Source of the DNA: an uncultured Bacteroidota bacterium
GTDB taxonomy: Bacteria > Bacteroidota > Bacteroidia > Bacteroidales > P3
Length of the DNA stretch: 64,000 nucleotides
Direction: 5' to 3'
NCBI GenBank assembly: GCA_902771735.1
Contig: CACXXO010000001.1
Coordinates: 1-64,000, forward strand
The notes under the pieces: generated by a model
Seen by the model: the letters and a program-made list of their open reading frames with translations, nothing else
Databases searched by the model: none
Told to the model about the DNA's origin: nothing
Program-made: the position numbers and the translations under genes
Part shown: one piece after another, positions 8,107 through 17,543 of the stretch
Layout: every line of letters starts with the position of its first letter
How positions within the stretch are numbered: the first letter of the stretch is position 1

Positions 8107-9284
8107 TGATAAGCAATATTTCAATAAAGAACTTCAAATCCGTAGTAGATGTAAGCATACCACTTGGAAGGTTCAACCTTCTTATTGGTGCAAATGGCTG
8201 TGGCAAATCAAACATCCTTGAAGGCATTGCCATAGGTGCCGCTGCCAGTTCAGACAAATTAGACTATGAGTATTTTGCCAATCGAGGAATACGTGTTGTA
8301 GATCCACGTTTTATGACACCTGCTTTTGAAGATATTGAGAATAAAACCATTACTATTAGTGCGAATGGTGAAGAGAAGTTCTCTCCCACTTTTAATATTT
8401 TTTATAGCAGTAACTCAAAACCTGCACGATGGGAAACAGATTCCAAAGACATTAATGTGGTTTTAAATGACATAAAACACTTAATTCCACAGGATCACCC
8501 ACAGGCTGGAGATGTTCTAAAATTAATAAAAAAGATTGAGCAATCTGAAAAAGACATCCCCAATCTTATAAGATTAAAGCGAGCCAACAAGGATCATGCA
8601 GAACTCATGGCGGTAAATCCTGATTTGAGACAATTCATTATTTATTCTCTCGAAGAATCGAAACTTCGCCAAGCTGACGACTCAAATCGTACCTATCCAT
8701 TGGGACGTCACGGAGAAGGTTTGTTTGCCTACTTAAAAGAGTTAGCTCAGCGGCCTGAATCTACAGCTTTTTTTGACGAAATTAAAGAAAACCTTAAGAT
8801 TCTTGATTGGTTCGGAGATATGGAGATTCCTGCCGGACAACTATCAATGGAGTTTAATTTGAAACTCAAAGACAGTTATCTGGCAGAAACCATTAATATC
8901 TTTGACCAGCGCAGCACAAACGAGGGCTTCCTTTACCTGCTTTTTTATTTCACACTTGTCATATCCGATGAGACACCACGCTTCTTTGCAATCGAGAACA
9001 TTGATACAGCCTTCAATCCCAAACTCTGCCGAGAAGTGATAAAACGGCTTGTGGCATTGGCGAAGAAACACGGTAAACAAATCATTGCCACGACCCACAA
9101 TCCTGCCATTTTGGATGGCTTAGACCTTAACGATGATGAACAGAAACTGATGGTCGTGCAACGCTCCACCGATGGATACACAAAAGTGAGGACGCTAAGG
9201 AAAGACGAGACCGTCAACAGTGACTTATCGCTATCGCAATTGTGGCTGCGTGGTTTCATTGGCGGACTGCCCAACAATTTCTAG
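8106..9284 (+). CDS. AAA ATPase (AAA_21/OLD-like), first gene of an embedded pair
   Basis: The 392-aa protein has the RecF/ABC-type ATPase layout: N-terminal ISIKNFKSV, Walker A GANGCGKS (28-35), a signature-like RSTNEGFLYLL, a Walker B variant RFFAIENID and a switch histidine in IIATTHNP. Such ATPases are paired with TOPRIM or RloB-type nucleases in OLD, Gabija, PARIS and AbiL systems. Here the next gene looks like such a partner. The pair sits inside the presumed sspC-sspD operon with a one-base overlap upstream, so it is transcribed with the modification genes. Walker B has ENID, without the usual DEP. Confidence 0.75.
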   Translation: MISNISIKNFKSVVDVSIPLGRFNLLIGANGCGKSNILEGIAIGAAASSDKLDYEYFANRGIRVVDPRFMTPAFEDIENKTITISANGEEKFSPTFNIFYSSNSKPARWETDSKDINVVLNDIKHLIPQDHPQAGDVLKLIKKIEQSEKDIPNLIRLKRANKDHAELMAVNPDLRQFIIYSLEESKLRQADDSNRTYPLGRHGEGLFAYLKELAQRPESTAFFDEIKENLKILDWFGDMEIPAGQLSMEFNLKLKDSYLAETINIFDQRSTNEGFLYLLFYFTLVISDETPRFFAIENIDTAFNPKLCREVIKRLVALAKKHGKQIIATTHNPAILDGLDLNDDEQKLMVVQRSTDGYTKVRTLRKDETVNSDLSLSQLWLRGFIGGLPNNF

Positions 9285-9295
9285 AAGAGACAATT

Positions 9296-9982
9296 ATGGC
9301 AACATACGCAATAATAAGTGAAGGAATATCAGAGAACCTTTCCATTCATGCTATCGTTGAGAAGATGAGCCTTGAAGACACCTACTTCGCCGACATTCAG
9401 CCACGCACCGACATGAATCATAGCCACGCGGTGCAAGAAGGCCCTGGTGGGTGGACAGAGGTTCTCTCGCACTGCAACACCGAAGTCTTCAAACAAGCAT
9501 TACAGAGTAATGACTATCTGATTATTCAGGTAGACACCGATAGGTGTGATGAACCATTGTTTGGCATTAAAAAGACAGACGAAAATAATCAGGCGCGTCC
9601 AGATGAGGATGTATACAACGACATTATAGACCGTATGCTGCAAGACGTTGACAAAGAATTCTACGAAACGAACAAGCATCGTATTATCTTTGCCATCTGC
9701 TTTGAAGAGATAGAATGCTGGTTCCTGCCTTTGTTTTATTCCGACAAACGAGCCTGTGCCACCACTGGTTGTATTGGCAAACTCAACCAAGAATTGAGCA
9801 AAGAAAAGGGCGGTTACTACATACCAGAGAAAGGAAAGAACGGTGCCAATGCAAGATGCACCTATCAATTCATCTTGAAAAAGATGAAACGAAAGGACAT
9901 TCCTCAAATAGCTCAATACAACTTAGGCTTCCAGCGATTCGTAAAGCAGTTGAACACAATTGACAAAGGAGCGGAAGAATGA
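9296..9982 (+). CDS. Probable TOPRIM-type (DUF4276/RloB-like) partner of the AAA ATPase
   Basis: Starting at ATG 9296, preceded by AGAAGAGA, the protein has 228 aa; an in-frame upstream ATG at 9242 would overlap the previous gene. The N-terminus reads YAIISEGISENLSIHAIVEK, resembling the acidic first motif of TOPRIM folds. YLIIQVDTDRCDE (DxD) and FEEIECWFLPL resemble the later acidic motifs of DUF4276/RloB-like proteins. The predicted role is the effector nuclease of the preceding ATPase. The fold assignment is from motif reading only. The stop overlaps the next start by 4 bp. Confidence 0.55.
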   Translation: MATYAIISEGISENLSIHAIVEKMSLEDTYFADIQPRTDMNHSHAVQEGPGGWTEVLSHCNTEVFKQALQSNDYLIIQVDTDRCDEPLFGIKKTDENNQARPDEDVYNDIIDRMLQDVDKEFYETNKHRIIFAICFEEIECWFLPLFYSDKRACATTGCIGKLNQELSKEKGGYYIPEKGKNGANARCTYQFILKKMKRKDIPQIAQYNLGFQRFVKQLNTIDKGAEE

Positions 9983-11085
9983 ATGTACGGCACATATTAG
10001 GCATCTCCGGCGGCAAAGATAGCGCTGCACTTTCGATATATCTAAAACAGAAATATCCTAATTTGAATATCGAGTATTACAATTCCGATACAGGTTGTGA
10101 ACTTGCGGAAACGGAAGCATTGATAAATCGATTGGAAGCGTACCTTGGTAAAATTGTCCGACTAAAGGCAGTAGAAGTAGAAAACAGCCCAGAACCCACA
10201 CCGTTTCATCATTACCTTAAGGCAATGGGAGGATTCTTGCCCTCTCCCCAAGCAAGATGGTGTACAAAAAAAATGAAACTGGATAGATTTGAAGAGTTTG
10301 TTGGGGAGGACTATGCCATATCATATGTAGGAATCAGGGGAGATGAAGATAGAGATGGGTATATTTCATCCAAACCAAATATTCAAGCAATATTTCCATT
10401 TAGAAAAAATATATGGAGTATTGATGTCATTAATAAAGTGCTGCATAATGACAACTTAAAACAGTTGATTGACATATACGAAAAACTATGCCCAGAAGGA
10501 ATTATGAAAGAGGATATAATGGATATTGTGAGAAAACCTCTTTCAAAAACATTCTTCTATTCAAAAAAGATGAATGCTTTACTTGATTTTGATATCAAGT
10601 TATTCAATCACGTTGTTTTTGAATACCTGAAAACGACAGATTATCCTGTGGGTAAATTAGATGAATTTCCGTTGTTGGACAATGCTGATGTTCTTGTAAA
10701 AGACGATATATTTAGGATATTGAGGGAAAGTGGAGTTGGTGTCCCTGCTTACTATGAGGAGATACCTTTTGAAGTAGATGGTAAAAAGGGCACCTATTGC
10801 CGTAGTCGCTCTGGTTGTTATTTCTGTTTTTTCCAACAGAAGATAGAATGGATATGGCTTTTAGAACAGCATCCAGACTTGTATAAAAAAGCAATGGAGT
10901 TTGAGAAAGACGGCTACACCTGGAATCAGGGAGAAAGTCTGGCTGAGCTAGCTAAACCCGAACGTGTGCGACAGATTAAACTCGATATAATCAAACGTCA
11001 GGAAGAGAACCGCCAGCAAAACAAAGGGACAACGCTGGTGGACATTCTCGGTGGTGACATCATGTGTTCAAATTGTTTCATCTGA
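9979..11085 (+). CDS. PAPS reductase-family sulfur transfer enzyme, SspD/DndC-like
   Basis: The 368-aa protein has the ATP-pyrophosphatase loop SGGKDS (10-15) at its N-terminus, as in DndC and SspD, which activate the DNA backbone with ATP before sulfur insertion. Cysteines in RWCTKK (C95) and in YCRSRSGCYFCF (C274, C280, C283) could hold an Fe-S cluster as in DndC; the protein ends in CSNCFI. It overlaps the upstream gene by 4 bp. BREX type 4 also contains a PAPS reductase-like protein, but no pglZ, brxL or methylase is present here. No cysteine desulfurase (SspA/DndA) is encoded nearby, so sulfur would come from a housekeeping enzyme. Confidence 0.8.
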   Translation: MNVRHILGISGGKDSAALSIYLKQKYPNLNIEYYNSDTGCELAETEALINRLEAYLGKIVRLKAVEVENSPEPTPFHHYLKAMGGFLPSPQARWCTKKMKLDRFEEFVGEDYAISYVGIRGDEDRDGYISSKPNIQAIFPFRKNIWSIDVINKVLHNDNLKQLIDIYEKLCPEGIMKEDIMDIVRKPLSKTFFYSKKMNALLDFDIKLFNHVVFEYLKTTDYPVGKLDEFPLLDNADVLVKDDIFRILRESGVGVPAYYEEIPFEVDGKKGTYCRSRSGCYFCFFQQKIEWIWLLEQHPDLYKKAMEFEKDGYTWNQGESLAELAKPERVRQIKLDIIKRQEENRQQNKGTTLVDILGGDIMCSNCFI

Positions 11086-11086
11086 T

Positions 11087-13411
11087 ATGGGAAACCTGCG
11101 AGAAATAGAATGGCCAAAGGGCAGGCGTTTTAAGTCGAACACGCGATGGGAGCCAGCAGGGTTCTTTAGCGATTGTTTGTGTAATTCTACACAGTTCGAC
11201 TTGATGCTTGGTTTTTTCTCTTCGTCTGCAATCAACTTATTGTCCGACAGCTTCGCCATTTTTATCGCCAATGGTGGAAGAATGCGGATGATAATAAATG
11301 ATGTCCTTTCAGATGAGGACCAGAAGGCCATTAGCAGTGGCATGAGTAACAAGTCTTTCGTCCCTGCATTTGATCTGACAAACATCGAGAACTTACTTAT
11401 GACATTAAGCGAGAGAGGTCAACATTTTTTTGATTGCCTCTCATATTTGATTCGTGAAAATAGAATAGAAATACAGATTGTTAGACCTAAAGGTGGAGGT
11501 GGAATCGCTCACAATAAGTGCGGATTGTTCTTTGATGAAGAAGGCAATAAGGTTGCATTTGAAGGTTCTTGCAATTTTTCCAGAACGGCTTTGATTGAAA
11601 ACAACGAGAGTTTCTCTGTGTTTTGTTCCTGGGACGGAGAAACAGATTGTGACCGAATTGCGGATATCGCGGAAGATTTTGATCGAACATTCTCGGGCGG
11701 AAATGAGTTTATTGAGTATATTGATCCATCCGACTTAAAAACCAGCATCCTATCGTCATACAAAAGTAAGGATTTAGCGAAACTATTGGATGACGAGAAG
11801 AAGATAATCGATAGTCGCCTTAAAACTGACTTAACACCTTCTCTTAAAAGATCACTGAAAAGAGCGAGAGACAAGGTTGAAAGACTAATGGTACTTCAAC
11901 AAAGTAAAACTGTTGCATGCGAGGATGAAAATGAATACGAGACTCCTCACTTCCCATATCCATCAGGTCCCCGTGATTACCAAAAAGAAGCTTTCGAGAA
12001 TTGGAAGAACAACAAACAGCGAGGTCTTTTCGCAATGGCCACCGGCACAGGTAAAACCCTTACTGCTCTGAATTGTTTGTTAGAGATATATCAAAGAAAA
12101 GGTTACTATAAGGCAATTATTCTGGTACCCACGTTGACACTAGTGGAGCAATGGAAGAATGAATGCCAGAAGTTTGGATATTCAAGAGTTATTAAAGTTA
12201 GCTCAAAGAATGCCTCTTGGCGCGAGGATATACGCAGAGTTCAATTTGATGAGCAACAATGTCAAGATGATGACAATGTATCATTCATTATCATTGCTAC
12301 TTATAGCTCTTTTGCCCGTCAGAATGTATTCGACATGCTGAATGGTTTCTCCCGCAGCCAGATGTTGCTGATTGCTGATGAAGCTCATAATATGGGTGCC
12401 CCTGGAATACTAAAGAAACTTGGCAGTATCAGCTACCTACGAAGAATCGGACTCTCGGCAACGCCAGAAAGACAGTTTGACGAACAAACCAACCGTAGGC
12501 TTGGACATTTCTTTGGGGCAGAAGAGAAATACACCTATGAGTATTCCATGGAGGAAGCGATTAGGAATGGCGTCCTTTGTCGATACTATTACTATCCCCA
12601 CATAGTACAGTTGACCGACGAGGAAATGGAACAATACGCTGAATTGTCATCGAAAATATCTCGATATTTCAATTTCAATAGTGGGACTTTCGACAAAAAA
12701 GATGACATCTTGATGGCTTTGTTATTGGCTCGAAAACGCATTATACATAAAGCCGCAAATAAATTACCTGCCTTCCGACAGATTATTACCGAGCATTTTG
12801 AAAAGCAGGGTTCTCTCAAATACACTCTTGTTTATGTCCCAGAAGGTACCAATCCAGACGAACAGGGAGCCGATATTTTTGAAGACCATGAAACCATAAA
12901 TGATGATCAAGATTCCGAGCACCTAATAGATATATATACACAAGCCGTATGTGAAGTGGATAAATACGTTACCGTAAGGAAATTTACAGGTGATACAAAA
13001 GATCGCGACAGAATATTAGATGACTTTGCTGCCGGAAGACTTCAGGTTCTAACCTCAATGAAGTGTTTGGATGAAGGTGTAGATGTACCTCGTAGTGAAC
13101 TCGCAATATTTTGTGCAAGTACCGGAAATCCGAGACAATTCATCCAAAGACGAGGACGTGTTCTTAGAACACACAAAGATAAAAAATACTCATATATCCA
13201 CGACTTGGTTGTGATACCAAGGGTAATGCCAGATACTCAAAGCTATCGCATGGAGCAAGCGCTTTTGGCAGGTGAACTGAAAAGAGTATATGATTTCTCA
13301 TCTATGTCCGAGAATCCATCTCAGGCGCAGATGGAATTGATTGATGTGATGAATTATTATGGATTAAACATGTTTGACAATACACATATTAACCATGACA
13401 CAGAAAGATAG
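11087..13411 (+). CDS. PLD-nuclease and SF2 helicase fusion
   Basis: From ATG 11087, two bases after the previous stop, the product has 774 aa; an earlier ATG at 11051 would overlap the sulfur-transfer gene. The N-terminal third is a phospholipase-D-type nuclease domain with AHNKCGLFFD (H142, K144) and GSCNFS. Then come the SF2 helicase motifs TGTGKT (319-324), DEAH (431-434), SATPER (457-462) and QRRGRVLR (687-694). This combination suggests a DNA-translocating nuclease, the likely restriction arm. Only one HxK motif is visible, so an active PLD enzyme would need a dimer. It may correspond to one of the SspFGH proteins, which I cannot verify by eye. Confidence 0.8.
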   Translation: MGNLREIEWPKGRRFKSNTRWEPAGFFSDCLCNSTQFDLMLGFFSSSAINLLSDSFAIFIANGGRMRMIINDVLSDEDQKAISSGMSNKSFVPAFDLTNIENLLMTLSERGQHFFDCLSYLIRENRIEIQIVRPKGGGGIAHNKCGLFFDEEGNKVAFEGSCNFSRTALIENNESFSVFCSWDGETDCDRIADIAEDFDRTFSGGNEFIEYIDPSDLKTSILSSYKSKDLAKLLDDEKKIIDSRLKTDLTPSLKRSLKRARDKVERLMVLQQSKTVACEDENEYETPHFPYPSGPRDYQKEAFENWKNNKQRGLFAMATGTGKTLTALNCLLEIYQRKGYYKAIILVPTLTLVEQWKNECQKFGYSRVIKVSSKNASWREDIRRVQFDEQQCQDDDNVSFIIIATYSSFARQNVFDMLNGFSRSQMLLIADEAHNMGAPGILKKLGSISYLRRIGLSATPERQFDEQTNRRLGHFFGAEEKYTYEYSMEEAIRNGVLCRYYYYPHIVQLTDEEMEQYAELSSKISRYFNFNSGTFDKKDDILMALLLARKRIIHKAANKLPAFRQIITEHFEKQGSLKYTLVYVPEGTNPDEQGADIFEDHETINDDQDSEHLIDIYTQAVCEVDKYVTVRKFTGDTKDRDRILDDFAAGRLQVLTSMKCLDEGVDVPRSELAIFCASTGNPRQFIQRRGRVLRTHKDKKYSYIHDLVVIPRVMPDTQSYRMEQALLAGELKRVYDFSSMSENPSQAQMELIDVMNYYGLNMFDNTHINHDTER

Positions 13412-13637
13412 AATGTTGCAATTGGTGCTCAATAATGAGCAACTAATGAAGCAGTATGGTTATACTGCTGAGCAAATAAATGACATCGATTTGCAAGAGG
13501 CGTTGCATAGCGATAACGCTGTTATTGCGAGTGTGGCCCGTATTATACGTGAACTGGACGGTTCGATGGATTCCTCCAAGCAGAAAGAGGTTTACAAGAA
13601 AGTATTTACCCATTTGAATAATAACTTGTTCCTATGA
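13395..13637 (+). CDS. Small unrecognised protein in the restriction module
   Basis: The chosen start gives 80 aa and overlaps the helicase gene by 17 bp; the stop overlaps the SMC gene by 4 bp. The protein is predicted to be mostly helical and charged (MTQKDRMLQLVLNNEQLM at the start, VYKKVFTHLNNNLFL at the end). No family was recognised. Tight overlaps on both sides argue that it is translated and works with its neighbours, perhaps as a bridging subunit. It does not resemble DndE by eye. Confidence 0.6.
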   Translation: MTQKDRMLQLVLNNEQLMKQYGYTAEQINDIDLQEALHSDNAVIASVARIIRELDGSMDSSKQKEVYKKVFTHLNNNLFL

Positions 13638-15799
13638 TAATCAAGAATATTTCAATCGAGAACTTCCGAAGCTATTATGGAAGTAACAGCATGGATGTCG
13701 GAGAAGGTCTTACTCTGATTATTGGTGCTAATGGCGATGGAAAAACAACGCTTTTCGAGGCATTGGAATGGTTGTTTGACACTGTTGACAACAAACCTAA
13801 AGTTGACACAAAATATATCTCGAAGAAAAAGATTGCCGAGATGATGCCTGATGAATCAGCAGTAGTCAAAGTTTCGATGACATACGAAAGCGAACGCAAT
13901 GAAAAGATAGTAGAGAAGTCGTTCAAGTTCACAAAAGCACAGGATGGCTCTGTTTCAACATCAAACTATATGCATTGTCTTTTTGTTCAGAATGGTAGCG
14001 AGAAAGAGGTGCGTGAAGGTGATGCAGCAAAAAGACTGTTTGATATTGATTTCTCTGCATCAATTAGAAAATATTGCTTATTCAAAGGCGAGCAAGAACT
14101 GAATATTTTCAATAAAGAGGAAGCAATGAGCTACCTGGTAGAAACATTCAGTAAGATACGCGATTTTGACCCATATATCGACTTTACAGGGAAGACTCAA
14201 AAATGGTCTCAGGATGCAGCTGACAACGCAATGAAGGCTGACCGGAAGAATAGTAAAGAGGCTGAACGGTTAAGATCCCTGATAAAGAATGAATCGGATT
14301 TCATTAGGGACAGAAGCGAAGAATTGAAAAATTCACAGAAAGAAGCCGTCAACTTCGCGACATTGCTTGACGAATTAGAGAAAAATAAGGAGTCGTCGGA
14401 GTTGCTTAATTCGACCAATAACAGGATAGCGACTTTAAAAGAAAAGATAGCGAAAGCATATCATGGAATTTCTGAGAATTACACATTTCGCTTACTTGAC
14501 GAGATGTGGATTTTGATGGGATTTGAACCCATTGCTCGCGAATATGGTGATATGGTTGCAACGCTCGACAAAGAGCAACGTCGCATGGAGAGGGAATACC
14601 AACGTGAACAGGGCGCGAAGAAAATGGCCGGGAAAATGCAGGAGGAAATAAACCAAGGATTTGTTCCTCTTGCATTGAATATTCCTGACGAGAATACTAT
14701 GCGAGAGATGTTGCATGATGAAGTGTGTAAAGTTTGCGGCACCCCTGCCCCCAAAGGGTCGGCTGCATATAATACAATGAAGAAACACCTTGATGACTAT
14801 TTGGCTTCCTTGAAAGATACCCATAATAACGAAGAAGAGGAAGAAGACACTCTTTTCAAACGGGAGTTTATCCGAGAGCTGGTTAACCGTTATACCGTAT
14901 TGCATAATGGAATGAACTGGCTTACTCGCTTGCCCTTAATCATTCAGACAGAGATTGAGAAGAATAGAAGCAATCACCAGATAGCTGATGGCTTGCAGGC
15001 AAAACTCGAACAAGAGGAAGAACAAAAACGTAAGATTTTGGCTCAGACAGATGGTCTTACTGAGGAACAACTAATATCCGCTTTTAACAATATCTCTGAA
15101 TGGTGGAAGCAGAAGAATAACGCTGAGAACAAATCTGATTACTTAAAACGCCAAATCGACGAACATCGCAAGAAATTAGAAGGATATCAGGAAGAGTATA
15201 GTCAGATTTCTGAAGAATCTGTGGCTGCAACATATGCTCGTACCAGCATCGCCATGCAGCGAATAGCAGAAGCTTTTTTGTCTGCCAAAGTGCGTAACAA
15301 ACGAGAGTTCTTGGCCCAACTGGAGAGTACTACCAACAAGTATCTGGAACGGCTTAATCGTGGAGACTTCCGTGGCCAGGCCCATATTGTAGAGAAAGCC
15401 GATGAAAGTGCTGAGCTGATGCTGATTGATACCGACGGTACTCGTATCTACAATCCCAATACAGCACTTAAAACCACTATGTATATGTCGTTGCTCTTTG
15501 CTGTGGCTGAACTTACTACAATAAAACATGAGGATGACTATCCTCTGATTTTTGATGCTCCTACCTCGTCGTTTACTGCTGCCAAAGAAAGCGACTTCTT
15601 TGGTGTAATTGGCGAAATAAACAAACAAACAATTATTGTCACAAAGAGCTTCCTTAACGAGAACGCTGACGGCTCATCATCAATCGACACGAAACGGCTT
15701 AAGTCAATCAAAGGTAAGAAATACCGTATTGAGAAGAAACGTCCGTTCGACGAAAAGAACCTGGCTACGATTGAAACCAGAATTGAACCGATTAATTAG
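13634..15799 (+). CDS. SMC/DndD-like ATPase with zinc-hook-like motif
   Basis: The 721-aa protein has the RecN/SMC layout: ISIENFRSYYG, Walker A GANGDGKTT (31-39), a long coiled-coil region (about 195-560), a CxxC hook (VCKVCGTPAP, C365 and C368) and a C-terminal Walker B LIFDAPTSSF. DndD of the double-strand phosphorothioation system has this architecture, as do several defence nuclease partners. It overlaps the small gene before it by 4 bp and is followed after 13 bp by the 202-aa gene. It is assigned here to the restriction part, because the modification core already has its own ATPase. Confidence 0.8.
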   Translation: MIIKNISIENFRSYYGSNSMDVGEGLTLIIGANGDGKTTLFEALEWLFDTVDNKPKVDTKYISKKKIAEMMPDESAVVKVSMTYESERNEKIVEKSFKFTKAQDGSVSTSNYMHCLFVQNGSEKEVREGDAAKRLFDIDFSASIRKYCLFKGEQELNIFNKEEAMSYLVETFSKIRDFDPYIDFTGKTQKWSQDAADNAMKADRKNSKEAERLRSLIKNESDFIRDRSEELKNSQKEAVNFATLLDELEKNKESSELLNSTNNRIATLKEKIAKAYHGISENYTFRLLDEMWILMGFEPIAREYGDMVATLDKEQRRMEREYQREQGAKKMAGKMQEEINQGFVPLALNIPDENTMREMLHDEVCKVCGTPAPKGSAAYNTMKKHLDDYLASLKDTHNNEEEEEDTLFKREFIRELVNRYTVLHNGMNWLTRLPLIIQTEIEKNRSNHQIADGLQAKLEQEEEQKRKILAQTDGLTEEQLISAFNNISEWWKQKNNAENKSDYLKRQIDEHRKKLEGYQEEYSQISEESVAATYARTSIAMQRIAEAFLSAKVRNKREFLAQLESTTNKYLERLNRGDFRGQAHIVEKADESAELMLIDTDGTRIYNPNTALKTTMYMSLLFAVAELTTIKHEDDYPLIFDAPTSSFTAAKESDFFGVIGEINKQTIIVTKSFLNENADGSSSIDTKRLKSIKGKKYRIEKKRPFDEKNLATIETRIEPIN

Positions 15800-15812
15800 A
15801 AAGGAGTAAAAC

Positions 15813-16421
15813 ATGGCAGTAAAGAATAGTAAATTCGACAGCGAGAGATTCGTCTCACTATTTGAGCTTTGGGGACGTAAGAATCCATCGTACGAAAAGC
15901 ACTACGATGACGAAGTGATTAAAAAGTTATGCGACTTTGGTAAAGGTACGAATGAGGCTTCTGATTCAAAAGCAAAGATTCTCGGAGCTGGATACGAGGC
16001 TTTGATTATGGCTTTCTTCATCGGTCTCTATTCCAACAAGAAGTTGGCACTGAACGAAGACCTTGATATCAAAGACCTTGGACAACCCATCCAGTTCTGG
16101 GGTAATTTAGATTCAAAAAAAGGTCGTCGCGCTTATCCCAAACTAAGAGAGTATATGTTTATCGCTTTAGTGGCGAAAACGCCTGAGATTAATTGGTATG
16201 AACTGGATAAAGGTCGTTGGACACCTAATGAAACGGTGAATGCACTAATGATGACCATGGAGGAGTATATCAACTATGGTCTTATGGTTATCAAGGAGAA
16301 ACTTGATGAAGACGAATCACACTTCCTCAACCAAGATGCTTTCCTCAACCTCATTCAGAGCATTGTTCACCCACGTGCTAAAAATTATTCATCAGTAGAT
16401 CAACCAGAGTCGTTGGATTAA
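15813..16421 (+). CDS. 202-aa unrecognised protein of the island
   Basis: The start is preceded by AGAAAGGAGT, an unusually good Shine-Dalgarno sequence for this phylum. The protein is helical, with segments such as FVSLFELWGRKNPSYEKHY, ILGAGYEALIMAFFIGLYSN and FLNLIQSIVHPRAKNY. I do not recognise the family. Its place after the SMC-like ATPase suggests that it is the last member of the helicase/small protein/SMC module. It has no signal peptide or clear membrane segment. Confidence 0.6.
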   Translation: MAVKNSKFDSERFVSLFELWGRKNPSYEKHYDDEVIKKLCDFGKGTNEASDSKAKILGAGYEALIMAFFIGLYSNKKLALNEDLDIKDLGQPIQFWGNLDSKKGRRAYPKLREYMFIALVAKTPEINWYELDKGRWTPNETVNALMMTMEEYINYGLMVIKEKLDEDESHFLNQDAFLNLIQSIVHPRAKNYSSVDQPESLD

Positions 16422-16434
16422 AAATAGAATTGAT

Positions 16435-17538
16435 ATGAAATACTCAATTAAAGAAATAACCATTTCGCAATTGATTGATTGGATAAAGAAAGATATAATC
16501 AATCTTCATCCACCATATCAGAGAAATTTCATTTGGTCGTCTAAAGATCAAAAATTATTGATTGATTCTATCATGAAAGGATATCCTTTGCCCAATTTCT
16601 TTATTTACAAAAAGAAAGATGACACCTATGATATGGTTGATGGCCAACAGAGAGCTACAACTATCAGCAAATACGTTAAAGGAGATTTTGCAGATTCGGG
16701 TAAAAATTTTTATCAGGACATTGATCAGGATAAATTCATGTCATATATACTTAATGTAACAGAATTGTATGATATTGATACATCAAATGGCGAATCTCTT
16801 GAAGATTTCTATAGTCTTGTAAACAAGCGTGGTGTCCATTTGAATCCTGCAGAGGTCAATAAGGCACAATACCACGATGCTCCCTTTATGGTATTGGTCA
16901 ATGAGTTAATGGATTTGCAAGGGCTATCAGATTTGGACATATTCTCTACAAAGACTGTCCAAAGGATGAATGATAGAAGCTTGATAGAGGAACTTGTTGC
17001 ATATTTGTTCAAAGGAAATGTAACAGATAAGAGAAAGGCAGTTGAAGAATTATTGGAATCCACACTTGAAACTGCTAAAGTAGAACAAGTTCGTGATGAG
17101 TTCAAATCAATATTGGAAATCCTTTGCCAGTTGAATGTAGTCAAACCAATAAAAGAGACAAGGTTTAAGCAAAGAAATGATTTCTATACATTGTTCTGTT
17201 TTATCGCTAAACATAAAGAATTTTCTGTGAATGTTCTTTCCGAACAATATCGTTTTTTGGTATTTGTTGATGAACATGAATACATCAGACCTACAAATGA
17301 TGATTGTGAGACTTTCAAGGAGTATGCATATCATTGCGTGACCCAGTCTAATTCTAAAACAGCAAGATTAACGAGACTGTCAATTTTGGAAGAAATACTT
17401 ATTGTTAAGAATGTGGAGGAGAAGTCTCATCATCTGGCAGATGTTTGTGAATATTTGGAAAGCGAATACGATATCGATGATATAGCATTTGCCGAGATTG
17501 AAGGTTGGAAGATTATTGATACGAAACAATTTAGTTAG
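16435..17538 (+). CDS. DUF262 domain protein (SspE/GmrS N-domain-like) without an HNH domain
   Basis: The 367-aa protein has the DUF262 features: HPPYQRNFIW (25-34), LPNFFIYKK and MVDGQQRATT (67-76, with DGQQR at 69-73). In SspE and GmrSD, a DUF262 domain senses or hydrolyses NTP and is fused to a DUF1524 HNH nuclease. Here the remaining 200 residues are helical and contain no HNH-type motif, so the protein may need a separate nuclease or act through the kinase encoded 5 bp downstream. Context suggests a phosphorothioate-dependent effector; the missing nuclease makes this uncertain. Confidence 0.75.
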   Translation: MKYSIKEITISQLIDWIKKDIINLHPPYQRNFIWSSKDQKLLIDSIMKGYPLPNFFIYKKKDDTYDMVDGQQRATTISKYVKGDFADSGKNFYQDIDQDKFMSYILNVTELYDIDTSNGESLEDFYSLVNKRGVHLNPAEVNKAQYHDAPFMVLVNELMDLQGLSDLDIFSTKTVQRMNDRSLIEELVAYLFKGNVTDKRKAVEELLESTLETAKVEQVRDEFKSILEILCQLNVVKPIKETRFKQRNDFYTLFCFIAKHKEFSVNVLSEQYRFLVFVDEHEYIRPTNDDCETFKEYAYHCVTQSNSKTARLTRLSILEEILIVKNVEEKSHHLADVCEYLESEYDIDDIAFAEIEGWKIIDTKQFS

Positions 17539-17543
17539 ACATT

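Noticed and set aside
9242-9295. Upstream start for the TOPRIM-like gene
   Set aside because: It overlaps the preceding ATPase gene and the extra 18 residues are not protein-like; the ATG at 9296 has a purine-rich sequence before it.
9979-15799. Reading the sulfur-transfer and SMC genes as dndC and dndD of a double-strand Dnd system
   Set aside because: No dndE, dndB or dndFGH-like genes are present, the two genes are not adjacent, and the DUF4007 gene fits the Ssp type better.
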